From assembly GCA_038993745.2 (NCBI GenBank), contig CP160629.1:2046001-2110000 (forward strand): a stretch of 64,000 bases of DNA, in the 5' to 3' direction. Origin of the DNA: Aliivibrio fischeri (GTDB taxonomy: Bacteria > Pseudomonadota > Gammaproteobacteria > Enterobacterales > Vibrionaceae). The notes under the pieces are model-generated. The model was not told the DNA's origin, did no database searches, and was given only the letters and a program-made list of their open reading frames with translations. Positions 1 to 11,444 of the stretch are shown here, one piece after another; within the stretch, counting starts at the first letter, position 1, and every line of letters begins with the position of its first letter. A program made the translations under genes and the position numbers.

Positions 1-1020
1 CCCCAATTTTTTTCGCATCAATTGACTAAAATAATCATGCAATTTTATTTCATATTGCTCTAATGCTTTTTCTAAATCTGACTTATCAATTAATGGAGAA
101 AGCGAATGTGCCAAGGCCGATAAGTTCCATAAGCCAATTCTAGGTTGTTGATTAAAGGCATAACGCCCTTGATAGTCAGAATGGTTACAGATATAACCAG
201 GTTCATAATCATCAAGAAAGCCAAAAGGACCATAATCGAACGTTTGGCCAATAATCGACATATTATCGGTATTCATAACACCATGGGCAAATCCCACAGC
301 CTGCCATTGCGCAATCATATAAGCAGTTCTATCGACAATATTATTAAACATTGCGAGATATGGCTTATCTTCACCTAAACAACAAGGGAAATGCCATTCA
401 ATCACTTTATCCGCTAATAACTTTAGCTCTTCCAATAAATTTGAATAAAACAGATGCTCAAAATGACCAAATCGAATATGAGTTTCAGCCATTCTAATGA
501 GTAGAGCCCCAGTCTCATAGCCTTCTCTAAATACCGGAGTATCACTCGTCATCATTCCTAATGCTCGTGTAGTAGGAATACCAAGCCCAGCCATCGCTTC
601 ACTACATAAATACTCACGAATTGTAGAGCGTAATACAGCTCGGCCATCACCAGAACGCGAGTAAGGCGTTAAACCAGCTCCTTTTAAATGAAGATCAAAA
701 CTATTCCCTTTTTTATCTTTTATTTCTGCTAGTAAAAGTCCTCTTCCATCACCAAGGTCTGGGTTATAACTACCAAATTGATGCCCTGCATATTTCATGG
801 CTAGTGGAGCAAAGACGGGCGGCACTGTTTCACCCGAAAACACATCTAACAGCTCAGAATGATTATGTACGTTCTCAGGTAAATCAAACTGTTTAGCTAA
901 TTCACTGTTCCATATAAGCCAACGAGAATTATCTAAGGGGGTCGGTTGTACATACGTGAAAAAACAGCGAGGCAATCTTGAATAGCGAGTAGTAATTGAA
1001 AGTGAATTCCAAAAAGACAT
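1..1020 (-). CDS. selO: Protein adenylyltransferase SelO (YdiU), 3' end cut by window
   Basis: The first 340 residues of a SelO/YdiU (UPF0061) pseudokinase are read from ATG at 1020; the gene runs off the left edge, so the C-terminus is missing. SelO family members transfer AMP from ATP to Ser/Thr/Tyr of target proteins, several linked to redox stress. Visible family blocks are GDGRG near residues 90-94, [11 protein letters not shown] near 112-122 with the ATP-binding Lys, the MNTDN block near 246-250, and [14 protein letters not shown] near 262-275, which holds the metal-binding Asp. No clear Shine-Dalgarno sequence precedes the ATG. It is convergent with nothing visible and lies downstream of the tRNA-Arg gene on the same strand, separated by a terminator. 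Confidence 0.93.
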   Translation of the reverse strand, partial: MSFWNSLSITTRYSRLPRCFFTYVQPTPLDNSRWLIWNSELAKQFDLPENVHNHSELLDVFSGETVPPVFAPLAMKYAGHQFGSYNPDLGDGRGLLLAEIKDKKGNSFDLHLKGAGLTPYSRSGDGRAVLRSTIREYLCSEAMAGLGIPTTRALGMMTSDTPVFREGYETGALLIRMAETHIRFGHFEHLFYSNLLEELKLLADKVIEWHFPCCLGEDKPYLAMFNNIVDRTAYMIAQWQAVGFAHGVMNTDNMSIIGQTFDYGPFGFLDDYEPGYICNHSDYQGRYAFNQQPRIGLWNLSALAHSLSPLIDKSDLEKALEQYEIKLHDYFSQLMRKKLG

Positions 1021-1086
1021 AAGAGTAATCCATTAACTATGCAATGAACTAACGCTAGCATATTGATAAATAATATGACAGAAATG

Positions 1087-1124
1087 AAAAAAGCCGCACT
1101 AACCATAAGGTTAATGCGGCTTTT
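1087..1124 (-). terminator. Rho-independent terminator after tRNA-Arg
   Basis: A long stem (AAAAGCCGCATTAACC / GGTTAGTGCGGCTTTT on the minus strand, loop of 4) is followed by a T-run in the minus direction. It ends transcription of the tRNA gene before selO. The stem is nearly symmetrical, so it may also work on the plus strand. Confidence 0.8.
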
Positions 1125-1131
1125 CCAATTT

Positions 1132-1208
1132 TGGCGCGCCCTGTAGGATTCGAACCTACGACCACATCCTTAGAAGGGACGTGCTCTATCCAGCTGAGCT
1201 AAGGGCGC
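1132..1208 (-). tRNA. tRNA-Arg (anticodon TCT)
   Basis: A 77-nt cloverleaf can be folded on the minus strand. The acceptor arm is GCGCCCT paired with AGGGCGC, the discriminator is G and CCA is encoded. The D arm contains AGCTCAGCTGGATAGAGC, the anticodon loop reads CTTCTAA with TCT as anticodon, and the T arm contains GGTTCGAATCC. The anticodon TCT decodes AGA/AGG arginine codons. It stands alone, between a terminator and the folD promoter region. Confidence 0.97.
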
Positions 1209-1388
1209 TTTGTGTGGTAGGATTATACGAATATCCGAAATCAGATCAATCCTTTTCTTATCATTATCTTACTGAGTGATGAAAAATGAGTCACTTTGCT
1301 CACTTTATAGCAACAAGAAAACCATTCTGAGTAAAAAACCTACAAATATCATTGATATTACGATGTTTTGGTACTTAAAAAACCTCGA

Positions 1389-1404
1389 ACGCAAACGTTT
1401 GCTC
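1389..1404 (+). promoter_or_regulatory. PurR-type operator upstream of folD
   Basis: The sequence ACGCAAACGTTTGCTC fits the gammaproteobacterial PurR consensus (ANGCAANCGNTTNCNT). Its centre lies about 80 bases before the folD ATG, a usual position for promoter repression. FolD makes the one-carbon folates needed for purine synthesis, so purine-responsive control is sensible. The site is seen; binding is inferred. Confidence 0.65.
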
Positions 1405-1474
1405 TATAGCTATTATGAATTAATTCTGCGACAATACTTAGGTCAACCAGTAACTGCCCTTTAGAAGGATCACT

Positions 1475-2332
1475 ATGACCGCTCAAATTATCGATGGAAA
1501 ACTCATTTCTCAAACCGTTCGCTCTGAAGTCGGGGCTCGTGTTAAAGCTCGTGTAGAAGCAGGATTACGTGCTCCAGGCCTTGCAGTTGTATTAGTTGGA
1601 CAAGACCCAGCATCTCAAGTTTATGTAGGTAGTAAGCGTCGTGCCTGTGAAGAAGTCGGTTTCGTTTCAAAGTCATATGACCTTCCAACGACCACATCTG
1701 AATCAGAACTTCTTAACCTAATTGATGAACTAAACCAAGATCCGGAAATTGATGGTATTTTGGTTCAATTGCCTCTTCCTGCTGGAATGGATAGCACTAA
1801 AATTTTAGAGCATATCGATCCTGAAAAAGACGTTGATGGTTTCCACCCATATAACGTAGGTCGATTATCACAACGTATTCCAAAACTGCGTTCTTGTACA
1901 CCAAAAGGGATCATCACTCTACTTGACCGCTACAACATTCAAGTTCGTGGTATGCATGCCGTTGTTGTTGGTGCTTCAAATATTGTTGGTCGACCAATGA
2001 CACTTGAATTACTTCTTGCTGGTTGTACAACCACCACTTGTCATCGCTTTACAAAAGATTTGGAAAGCCATATTCGTCAAGCTGATTTGGTTGTGGTCGC
2101 CGTCGGTAAACCAAATTTCATTCCAGGTGAATGGATTAAAGAAGGTGCTGTCGTTGTTGATGTAGGTATTAATCGACTGGATTCAGGTAAGTTAATTGGC
2201 GATGTCGAGTATGACGTAGCCAAAACAAAAGCAAGTTATATTACTCCAGTACCAGGTGGAGTTGGTCCAATGACAGTAGCGACACTTATCGAAAACACCC
2301 TACTTGCCTGTGAGCAATACCACAGCAAATAA
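1475..2332 (+). CDS. folD: Bifunctional methylene-THF dehydrogenase / methenyl-THF cyclohydrolase
   Basis: FolD interconverts 5,10-methylene-THF, 5,10-methenyl-THF and 10-formyl-THF using NADP in the cytoplasm. At 285 residues it has the normal family length. The catalytic pair Tyr50 and Lys54 is seen in YVGSK, followed by the conserved [15 protein letters not shown], the Rossmann segment GASNIVGRP, and the C-terminal signature [19 protein letters not shown] just before the ATG is a good ribosome binding site. It is a single-gene unit with a PurR-type box upstream and its own terminator. It complements fhs at 29.4 kb, which makes 10-formyl-THF by a separate route. Confidence 0.98.
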   Translation: MTAQIIDGKLISQTVRSEVGARVKARVEAGLRAPGLAVVLVGQDPASQVYVGSKRRACEEVGFVSKSYDLPTTTSESELLNLIDELNQDPEIDGILVQLPLPAGMDSTKILEHIDPEKDVDGFHPYNVGRLSQRIPKLRSCTPKGIITLLDRYNIQVRGMHAVVVGASNIVGRPMTLELLLAGCTTTTCHRFTKDLESHIRQADLVVVAVGKPNFIPGEWIKEGAVVVDVGINRLDSGKLIGDVEYDVAKTKASYITPVPGGVGPMTVATLIENTLLACEQYHSK

Positions 2333-2360
2333 CTTTTAATAGTTACAAAACTATCAATTA

Positions 2361-2387
2361 GCGAGCAATTTTACTGCTCGCTTTTTT
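2361..2387 (+). terminator. Terminator of folD
   Basis: GCGAGCA and TGCTCGC form a short GC-rich hairpin followed by seven T residues, 28 bases after the folD stop codon. Confidence 0.85.
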
Positions 2388-2517
2388 ATATCTGCGCTTC
2401 CCCACACTTCTTGACCAAATTTCACTCTATTTTCAGTTTTTTCTTGGACAAAATAAGCATTTAGTTACTAGGCTTAGTATGCGTAATTTAAAAAACGGAT
2501 GACAAGAGGAAATGGAT

Positions 2518-4452
2518 ATGAGTATTTTTGACCACTATCAAGCCCGTTATGAAGCGGCAAAAGATGAAGAGATGTCACTGCAAGATTTCTTATCACTATG
2601 TAGTAATGACAAAAGTGCTTATGCTAATGCAGCAGAAAGACTACTGCTAGCCATTGGAGAGCCTGAGGTCATCGATACTGCACTTGATCCGCAACTCAGT
2701 CGCATTTTCTCTAATCGTGTTATTTCTCGCTATGAAACCTTCAAAGATTTCTATGGTATGGAAGAGCCAATAGAACAAATTGTTTCTTACTTAAAGCATG
2801 CTGCTCAAGGTCTTGAAGAGCGTAAGCAAGTGCTTTATTTATTAGGCCCAGTAGGCGGTGGTAAGTCTTCACTTGCTGAAAAACTAAAAAGCTTAATGCA
2901 AAAATTACCTATTTATGTACTTAGCGCAAATGGGGAACGCAGCCCAGTTAACGATCACCCTTTCTGTTTATTTGATGTCAATGAAGATGGTGAACTACTC
3001 AAAAACGAATACGGTATTGAACCACGTAACCTACGTTCCATTATGTCTCCTTGGGCAGCAAAACGACTGCATGAATTTGGTGGTGACATAACAAAATTTA
3101 AAGTCATTAAAGTTCACCCATCGATTCTTGACCAAATCGGTATCGCAAAAACAGAACCGGGCGATGAAAATAATCAAGACATTTCCTCTCTTGTAGGTAA
3201 GGTCGATATTCGTCAATTAGAGCATTTCGCCCAAGATGATCCTGATGCTTATAGCTATTCGGGGTCATTATGTAAAGCGAACCAAGGCCTAATGGAATTC
3301 GTAGAGATGTTTAAGGCGCCGATTAAAGTGCTCCATCCTCTTTTAACTGCAACCCAAGAAGGTAACTTTAATGGGACAGAAGGACTGTCAGCGTTACCAT
3401 TTGATGGGATGATCCTTGCTCACTCAAACGAATCAGAATGGCAAACATTCCGAAATAACAAAAACAACGAAGCCTTTTTAGATAGGGTTTATATCGTAAA
3501 AGTCCCTTATTGTTTACGTGTATCGGAAGAAATGAAGATATACCAAAAACTACTAGAACACAGTGAATTGTCTCATGCACCTTGCTCTCCTAGTACATTA
3601 GATATTCTAGCGCAATTCTCAATATTATCGCGTCTAAAAGAACCAGAGAATTCATCTCTCTTCTCTAAAATGCGAGTTTATGACGGTGAAACCCTAAAAG
3701 ACACCGATCCAAAAGCTAAAAGTTACCAAGAGTATCGAGATTTTGCTGGTGTTGATGAAGGTATGTCAGGCTTATCAACTCGATTCGCCTTTAAGATCCT
3801 CTCTCGTGTATTTAACTTTGATCAAACCGAAGTCGCAGCCAACCCTGTTCATCTTTTTTATGTAATAGAACAACAAATAGAAAGAGAACAATTTGCGCAA
3901 GACATTGCAGATAAATACACCGAGTTCTTAAAAGGGTTCCTAATCCCTAAATATGTCGAGTTTATCGGAAAAGAAATTCAAACCGCTTATCTTGAATCTT
4001 ATTCAGAATATGGTCAGAACATTTTCGACCGTTACGTAACCTATGCTGATTTTTGGATTCAAGATCAAGAGTATCGTGACCCTGAAACTGGCCAATTATT
4101 TGACCGTTCAGCACTTAACGATGAATTAGAAAAAATAGAAAAAACAGCCGGGATCAGCAATCCAAAAGATTTCCGTAATGAAATCGTGAATTTTGTTCTT
4201 AGAGCAAAAGCAAACAACAACGGACAAAACCCAACCTGGACCAGTTACGAAAAACTGCGTGTAGTTATTGAGAAGAAAATGTTCTCCAATACAGAAGATC
4301 TTCTTCCAGTTATCTCCTTTAACGGAAAAACCTCAACCGACGATCAGAAAAAACATGATGATTTTGTAGCTCGAATGATGGAAAAAGGCTACACCAAAAA
4401 ACAAGTAAGACTATTAGCAGAATGGTACTTACGTGTTCGTAAATCATCATAA
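2518..4452 (+). CDS. prkA: PrkA-family serine protein kinase / AAA+ protein YeaG
   Basis: A close relative of E. coli YeaG, a kinase with an N-terminal AAA+ module linked to nutrient stress and stationary-phase adaptation. The Walker A motif GPVGGGKS is at residues 110-117, followed by the family blocks LSANGERSPVNDHPFCLF and TKTEPGDENNQD-like text, and the C-terminal kinase-like region ending WYLRVRKSS. I chose ATG 2518 (MSIFDHYQ) over ATG 2512 because AAGAGGA ends 7 bases before 2518 but only 1 base before 2512. The resulting 644 residues equal the E. coli length. It heads the prkA-yeaH-spoVR operon; a 130-base gap to yeaH could hold a second promoter. Confidence 0.95.
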   Translation: MSIFDHYQARYEAAKDEEMSLQDFLSLCSNDKSAYANAAERLLLAIGEPEVIDTALDPQLSRIFSNRVISRYETFKDFYGMEEPIEQIVSYLKHAAQGLEERKQVLYLLGPVGGGKSSLAEKLKSLMQKLPIYVLSANGERSPVNDHPFCLFDVNEDGELLKNEYGIEPRNLRSIMSPWAAKRLHEFGGDITKFKVIKVHPSILDQIGIAKTEPGDENNQDISSLVGKVDIRQLEHFAQDDPDAYSYSGSLCKANQGLMEFVEMFKAPIKVLHPLLTATQEGNFNGTEGLSALPFDGMILAHSNESEWQTFRNNKNNEAFLDRVYIVKVPYCLRVSEEMKIYQKLLEHSELSHAPCSPSTLDILAQFSILSRLKEPENSSLFSKMRVYDGETLKDTDPKAKSYQEYRDFAGVDEGMSGLSTRFAFKILSRVFNFDQTEVAANPVHLFYVIEQQIEREQFAQDIADKYTEFLKGFLIPKYVEFIGKEIQTAYLESYSEYGQNIFDRYVTYADFWIQDQEYRDPETGQLFDRSALNDELEKIEKTAGISNPKDFRNEIVNFVLRAKANNNGQNPTWTSYEKLRVVIEKKMFSNTEDLLPVISFNGKTSTDDQKKHDDFVARMMEKGYTKKQVRLLAEWYLRVRKSS

Positions 4453-4582
4453 AAATAAACAGGACGTTACAGCCCATAGCTGATTATGGGCTGATCTAAT
4501 AACATTTTAGCTAATTTGTTGTCTATATAAGTAAGTTCCTTTAGACAATCGCTAAGGTGATATGAATCAGGAGGGCAATATT

Positions 4583-5854
4583 ATGGCTCAATTTATTGAC
4601 CGAAGGTTGAATGGTAAAAAGAAAAGTACCGTCAATAGACAGCGCTTTATTCGTCGCCATAAAGACCAAATAAAACGTGCGGTTTCTGATGCTGTAAATC
4701 AACGTTCAGTAACCAATACAGAAAGTGGTGAAAGTATCTCTATTCCAAAGGGAGATATATCTGAGCCTGTTTTTCATCAAGGTCAAGGTGGTATTCGTGA
4801 ACGTGTATTACCCGGCAATGACCAATTTATTAAAGGTGATAAAATTGAACGTCCTCAAGGAGGAAATGGTGGCGGAGGTGCTGGTGATGGAGATGCCAGT
4901 GCGGATGGCGAAGGTCAAGACGACTTTATTTTTCAAATTTCGAAAGATGAATACCTTGATATTCTTTTTGAAGAGCTTGAATTGCCTAACCTTGAGAAAA
5001 ACCAAGTTCAAAAAATAACAGAATGGGAAACCCATCGAGCAGGTTATCAAACCGCCGGTGTCCCTTCTAATATTGATATCGTCCGTTCTCTACAGCAATC
5101 ACTTGCTCGTAGAACTGCCATGACAGCGGGTAAAAAACGATTACTCTCCGAATTAGAACAAGAATTAGAAACCATTAAAAACAGCGAACCAAGTCAACCG
5201 CTTGCTGTTCGTAAAATGCAGGAACAAATAGAAGAACTTCGAGAAAGAATTAAACATGTTCCTTATATTGACTCATTTGATTTGCGTTATAAAAACTACG
5301 AGCGAACCCCTATCCCATCCAGTCAAGCGGTAATGTTTTGCTTAATGGATGTATCTGGGTCTATGGATCAAGCAACCAAAGACATCGCAAAACGTTTTTA
5401 TGTCCTGCTTTATCTCTTTTTAACTCGAACTTATGAAAACGTAGAAGTCGTTTTTATTCGCCACCATACTCAGGCGAAAGAAGTAAATGAACACGATTTC
5501 TTCTACTCTCAAGAAACCGGTGGGACCATGGTTTCAAGCGCATTGAAACTCATGAGAGACATCGTTGCTGAACGTTTTCCTGCAAATGAGTGGAATATTT
5601 ATGCCGCACAAGCCTCTGATGGTGATAATTGGGCTGATGACTCACCAAAATGTAAAGAGTTGCTGACGTCATCCATTCTTCCAACTTGCCAATATTACTC
5701 ATATATCGAAATCACAAAACGTCATCACCAAACATTGTGGACTGAGTACGACAAGTTGGCACAAGGCTTTGATAATTTTGCCATGAAAAATATTCGTTCC
5801 GTTGAAGATATTTACCCAATATTCAGAGAATTATTTCAAAAGCAGCTGGCTTAA
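4583..5854 (+). CDS. yeaH: UPF0229 (DUF444) family protein YeaH
   Basis: Homologue of E. coli YeaH, of unknown biochemical role but almost always next to PrkA. The start at 4583 ([12 protein letters not shown]) is preferred to ATG 4562 because AGGAGGG lies 7 bases upstream and because the family begins with this sequence, giving 423 residues. The N-terminus is basic. A low-complexity Gly-rich linker ([19 protein letters not shown]) spans about residues 94-112. The C-terminal half has a von Willebrand A-like fold with the MIDAS motif DVSGSM. The stop codon overlaps the ribosome binding site of spoVR, indicating coupled translation. Confidence 0.93.
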   Translation: MAQFIDRRLNGKKKSTVNRQRFIRRHKDQIKRAVSDAVNQRSVTNTESGESISIPKGDISEPVFHQGQGGIRERVLPGNDQFIKGDKIERPQGGNGGGGAGDGDASADGEGQDDFIFQISKDEYLDILFEELELPNLEKNQVQKITEWETHRAGYQTAGVPSNIDIVRSLQQSLARRTAMTAGKKRLLSELEQELETIKNSEPSQPLAVRKMQEQIEELRERIKHVPYIDSFDLRYKNYERTPIPSSQAVMFCLMDVSGSMDQATKDIAKRFYVLLYLFLTRTYENVEVVFIRHHTQAKEVNEHDFFYSQETGGTMVSSALKLMRDIVAERFPANEWNIYAAQASDGDNWADDSPKCKELLTSSILPTCQYYSYIEITKRHHQTLWTEYDKLAQGFDNFAMKNIRSVEDIYPIFRELFQKQLA

Positions 5855-5864
5855 GGAGGCAATG

Positions 5865-7382
5865 ATGAAAAGGACGACAAAGCTACCTGATGGGCCAGAT
5901 TGGACCTTTCAAATGCTTGAAGAATATCATGTAGAAATTAAGCGTGTTGCCGAGCATTACCGTTTGGATACTTACCCAAACCAAATCGAGATCATCACAG
6001 CTGAACAAATGATGGATGCTTACTCTAGTGTTGGTATGCCTATTAATTATCATCACTGGTCATTTGGTAAAAAATTCATCCAAACAGAACAAAACTATAA
6101 GCACGGTCAAATGGGACTCGCTTATGAAATCGTTATTAACTCCTCCCCCTGTATTGCCTATTTAATGGAAGAGAACACTATTACAATGCAAGCCTTAGTC
6201 ATGGCACATGCTTGCTATGGTCATAACTCATTTTTTAAAGGTAATTACCTATTTCAAACTTGGACTGACGCCAGTTCGATTGTCGATTATTTATTGTTTG
6301 CTCAACAATACTTAACCAAGTGTGAAGAAAAATACGGTGTTGATGAAGTAGAAAAAATTCTCGATTCTTGTCATGCCTTAATGAACTATGGCGTAGATAG
6401 ATATAAACGCCCTGAAAAAATCTCAATAGCAGAAGAAAAAATTCGTCAAGAAGACAGAGAAGCCTATCTTCAATCTCAAGTAAATGACCTATGGCGAACC
6501 GTTCCAAAATCAAAAGAAGAAAGTAGCGAAGAAAAAATTCGCTTCCCATCTGAACCACAAGAAAACATTCTTTATTTTATTGAGAAGCACGCCCCACTCC
6601 TTGAGTCATGGCAACGAGAAATTGTTCGGATTGTACGAAAAATTAGCCAGTACTTTTATCCACAAAAACAAACCCAAGTAATGAATGAGGGTTGGGCAAC
6701 CTTTTGGCACTATACGATCCTTAACCACCTTTATGACGAAGGGTTAGTGTCTGAAAAGTTTATTCTAGAGTTCTTACACAGCCATACAAATGTTGTTGCT
6801 CAACCGAGTTATAACAGTCCTTATTACAGCGGAATTAATCCTTATGCTCTTGGTTTCGCTATGTTTCAAGATATTCGTAGAATATGTGAAGAACCGACAG
6901 ATGAAGACAGAGAGTGGTTTCCTGATTTAGCAGGAACCGATTGGTTAGATGCCGTACATTTTGCTATGCATAATTTTAAAGATGAGAGTTTCATTAGCCA
7001 ATACTTATCACCCAAGTTAATACGAGAGTTTAAACTGTTCTCCATCTTAGATAATGATAAAAACAAACATATTGAAGTCAGCGCAATTCATGATGATACA
7101 GGCTATCGTGAAATCAGAGAGAAGCTTGCTGCTCAATATAACTTAAGTAACCTAGAGCCGAATATACAAGTATGGAATGTAGATGTACGAGGTGATCGTT
7201 CGATGATTCTACGCCATATCCCTCATAATCGTATTCCTTTAGATAAAAGCCATGAAGAAGTAATGAAGCATCTTCATCGTTTGTGGGGATTTGATGTGAT
7301 TTTGGAAGAAGTGATTTCATTTAATCGAGCAGAAATAATATCTTCTTGTCCGAAGCGTAATTACTACAATACGAGTATTTAA
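5865..7382 (+). CDS. ycgB: SpoVR family protein YcgB
   Basis: A SpoVR-family protein. In Bacillus the namesake affects spore cortex formation; in gammaproteobacteria it accompanies PrkA and YeaH and its activity is unknown. Conserved blocks include SYSSVGMPINYHHWSFGK-like text near residue 46, EIVINSSPCIAYLMEEN, the HACYGHNSFFK block, and MNEGWATFWHYTILN. AAGGAGG at 5853-5859 fits ATG 5865 (5-base spacing) better than ATG 5862. The protein is 505 residues, close to the family norm. Its ribosome binding site sits on the yeaH stop, so the two are co-translated. In E. coli ycgB is unlinked from yeaGH; here all three form one unit. Confidence 0.94.
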   Translation: MKRTTKLPDGPDWTFQMLEEYHVEIKRVAEHYRLDTYPNQIEIITAEQMMDAYSSVGMPINYHHWSFGKKFIQTEQNYKHGQMGLAYEIVINSSPCIAYLMEENTITMQALVMAHACYGHNSFFKGNYLFQTWTDASSIVDYLLFAQQYLTKCEEKYGVDEVEKILDSCHALMNYGVDRYKRPEKISIAEEKIRQEDREAYLQSQVNDLWRTVPKSKEESSEEKIRFPSEPQENILYFIEKHAPLLESWQREIVRIVRKISQYFYPQKQTQVMNEGWATFWHYTILNHLYDEGLVSEKFILEFLHSHTNVVAQPSYNSPYYSGINPYALGFAMFQDIRRICEEPTDEDREWFPDLAGTDWLDAVHFAMHNFKDESFISQYLSPKLIREFKLFSILDNDKNKHIEVSAIHDDTGYREIREKLAAQYNLSNLEPNIQVWNVDVRGDRSMILRHIPHNRIPLDKSHEEVMKHLHRLWGFDVILEEVISFNRAEIISSCPKRNYYNTSI

Positions 7383-7402
7383 ATACTGAAATAGACATAA
7401 CA

Positions 7403-7437
7403 AAAAGCCTTGAGGTATCACTACCTCAAGGCTTTAT
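7403..7437. terminator. Bidirectional terminator between ycgB and icd
   Basis: A 14-bp stem, AAAGCCTTGAGGTA with TACCTCAAGGCTTT and a 4-base loop, has A-rich and T-rich flanks. It lies between two convergent genes and can stop both. Confidence 0.88.
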
Positions 7438-7462
7438 TATATCAATCTAATGCGTTAATCAA

Positions 7463-9691
<2,229 letters not shown>

Positions 9692-9761
9692 TTAATTTCC
9701 CTATTTAATCCACAAAACCCACAACAAAACGTATAATAGGTTCTGTAATTTACCGACTTTG

Positions 9762-9793
9762 ATACCAATTCTAATCATTCATTACATTGGTAT
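9762..9793. repeat. Short palindrome ATACCAAT...ATTGGTAT
   Basis: Two 8-base inverted arms are separated by 16 bases in the icd-rluE intergenic region. A similar arrangement (TACCAATC...GATTGGTA) is at 56653-56694. They may be members of a dispersed palindromic repeat or protein-binding sites. Confidence 0.4.
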
Positions 9794-9895
9794 TATTTTT
9801 ATTAGTCTCTTGTTTCACGCGCACACTATAGCGAAAAGCGGTGAACTTTAAAACTAAACACCACAAAAGCTTTACAAATCTGCAAGGTAGTTAAC

Positions 9896-10516
9896 ATGAC
9901 ATTCAAACGCTCCCCTAATTGGAAAAAACCGGCTTTTAAGAAAAAAAACACACAAAAGCCACGCCCTGCACCTAAAGATCGTAAAGTTATTATCTTTAAT
10001 AAACCTTTTGATGTATTGAGTCAATTTACTGATGACCAACATCGCCAGACCCTCGCAGATTTTATTTCTGTTAAAGACGTTTATGCTGCAGGCCGTCTTG
10101 ATCGCGATAGCGAAGGTTTATTAATTTTAACTAATGATGGAGTGTTACAAGCTCGATTAACTCAACCAGAATCTAAATCACCAAAAACTTATTGGGTACA
10201 AGTTGAAGGCGCACCTACTGAAGATGATTTAGATAAATTACGTCAAGGGGTTGAGCTAAAAGATGGCATGACGTTGCCAGCAAAAGTAGAAATCATACCG
10301 GAACCAAACGTGTGGGAACGCAATCCACCTGTTCGTTTTCGTGCCGCTATTCCAACAACATGGATTTCAATTACGATCATTGAAGGTCGTAACCGACAAG
10401 TTCGCCGTATGACAGCAAACATTGGTTTCCCTACCTTACGCTTAATACGCTATTCAATGGGAGATTGGACAATAAAAGATGTGGCTCACGGCACTTGGAA
10501 AGAAGTATCACTTTAA
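9896..10516 (+). CDS. rluE: 23S rRNA pseudouridine(2457) synthase RluE
   Basis: An RsuA/RluB/E/F-type pseudouridine synthase of 206 residues. After a basic N-terminal tail (residues 1-28) come the family motifs [10 protein letters not shown], the catalytic-Asp motif [19 protein letters not shown] near residues 63-81, and [10 protein letters not shown] near 162-171. No N-terminal S4 domain is present, and this together with the length favours RluE over RluB or RluF. RluE modifies U2457 of 23S rRNA in E. coli. It is divergent from icd, with AAGGTAG before the ATG. Confidence 0.9.
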   Translation: MTFKRSPNWKKPAFKKKNTQKPRPAPKDRKVIIFNKPFDVLSQFTDDQHRQTLADFISVKDVYAAGRLDRDSEGLLILTNDGVLQARLTQPESKSPKTYWVQVEGAPTEDDLDKLRQGVELKDGMTLPAKVEIIPEPNVWERNPPVRFRAAIPTTWISITIIEGRNRQVRRMTANIGFPTLRLIRYSMGDWTIKDVAHGTWKEVSL

Positions 10517-10618
10517 AAACAATAAATTAAATTGTAATAAAAACGTTAATTTTACTATCTGTTTACTGCTTTTTAAATTAGACTGACTACATTAATTATA
10601 AAAAATAAAGGGATCATT

Positions 10619-10792
10619 ATGAACACTATGATTAAAGCAGTAGGACTCACTAGCGTACTCTTGCTTAGTGCTTGTGCTCCAGCAGATAGAGCTGATATTA
10701 ACTCAACAGAATTGACTAATGAGCATTATAAAAATCAAGAAAAGCAGCAGCAAAACTGTATGCTAACTGGTGAAATTGGCTGTGCTGACTAA
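10619..10792 (+). CDS. Small predicted lipoprotein (57 aa)
   Basis: A short gene begins MNTMIKAVGLTSVLLLSAC, a typical lipoprotein signal with lipobox LSAC and the acylated Cys at position 19. The mature part is only about 39 residues, polar and Gln-rich, with two further Cys near the C-terminus (QNCMLTGEIGCAD) that could form a disulfide. AAAGGGA lies 5 bases before the ATG and a strong terminator follows 13 bases after the stop. No function can be assigned. It is in its own transcription unit. Confidence 0.78.
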   Translation: MNTMIKAVGLTSVLLLSACAPADRADINSTELTNEHYKNQEKQQQNCMLTGEIGCAD

Positions 10793-10805
10793 CGTATGAC
10801 TTTAT

Positions 10806-10844
10806 AAAAAGGCCTGATAGTTCTAACACTATCAGGCCTTTTTA
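10806..10844. terminator. Terminator after small lipoprotein gene
   Basis: Stem AAAAAGGCCTGATAG / CTATCAGGCCTTTTT with an 8-base loop, A-rich on the left and T-rich on the right. It serves the plus-strand lipoprotein gene and can also serve the convergent minus-strand gene that ends at 10885. Confidence 0.9.
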
Positions 10845-10884
10845 TTTCAATATCAAAGACAATTACTGCCTACAAATATTGGAA

Positions 10885-11157
10885 TTATTCATCACCCATG
10901 AAGCTCATATCTGGCAATGATTCTAAGTTTTCTTTATAACGCTTTTGATTAAACTCCGCGCCATTTTTCATTACATCAAAGACTTCAATTGCAAGCGCAC
11001 ACGCCATCATTTCAATCGCTTCTTCACGTGGGTTACCCGTCATAACTAAGCGCATTAATGTTTCTTTAACTGCAATTGGGTTACCGTCTTCAATTTGATT
11101 TTTTACGGTTTCAATCAGTGTTTCTTCCGTCATGAAATCGTCTAGTTGTTCTGTCAT
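10885..11157 (-). CDS. Conserved hypothetical protein (90 aa)
   Basis: An acidic, soluble, probably all-helical 90-residue protein starting MTEQLDDFMTEE and ending MSFMGDE. It has no signal peptide or membrane segment. Codon use resembles neighbouring genes, and a shared terminator lies just downstream. I do not recognise a family with known function. The predicted helices around residues 27-70 (KETLMRLVMTGNPREEAIEMM, then an Ala-rich stretch) suggest a small helical-bundle protein. Confidence 0.75.
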   Translation of the reverse strand: MTEQLDDFMTEETLIETVKNQIEDGNPIAVKETLMRLVMTGNPREEAIEMMACALAIEVFDVMKNGAEFNQKRYKENLESLPDMSFMGDE

Positions 11158-11444
11158 GGATACTACTCACTTAATAATTTTGTCTACTATGCCATAGAAA
11201 AAGTAAAAAAACGCATTCATTTGGAAAATATTAACAGTAGAAAAATCGATTTTAACATCAAGTATCCATATAAAAACAAAATGCAACAGAAGTTAGACAT
11301 GCAAAAAAAATATCGGAAAAAATCTCAGAAAATAAAAACGCTCACTTTTAGTGCAAACACTCTAAATAATTAAAGGGTGAATATTCCCTTTTCATTTTTT
11401 ATAAATACAATCCGCATCTCATTTTTCAGCCTCTGACATTTTAT

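Noticed and set aside
145..378. 77-codon plus-strand ORF
   Set aside because: Lies antisense inside clearly coding selO.
1276..1464. 62-codon plus-strand ORF between tRNA-Arg and folD
   Set aside because: No ribosome binding site, amino-acid composition unlike a protein of this genome, and it covers the PurR-type operator of folD.
11146..11373. 75-codon plus-strand ORF upstream of the chemoreceptor
   Set aside because: Lys/Asn-rich low-complexity translation typical of AT-rich non-coding DNA, no ribosome binding site, overlaps the start of the gene at 10885-11157.
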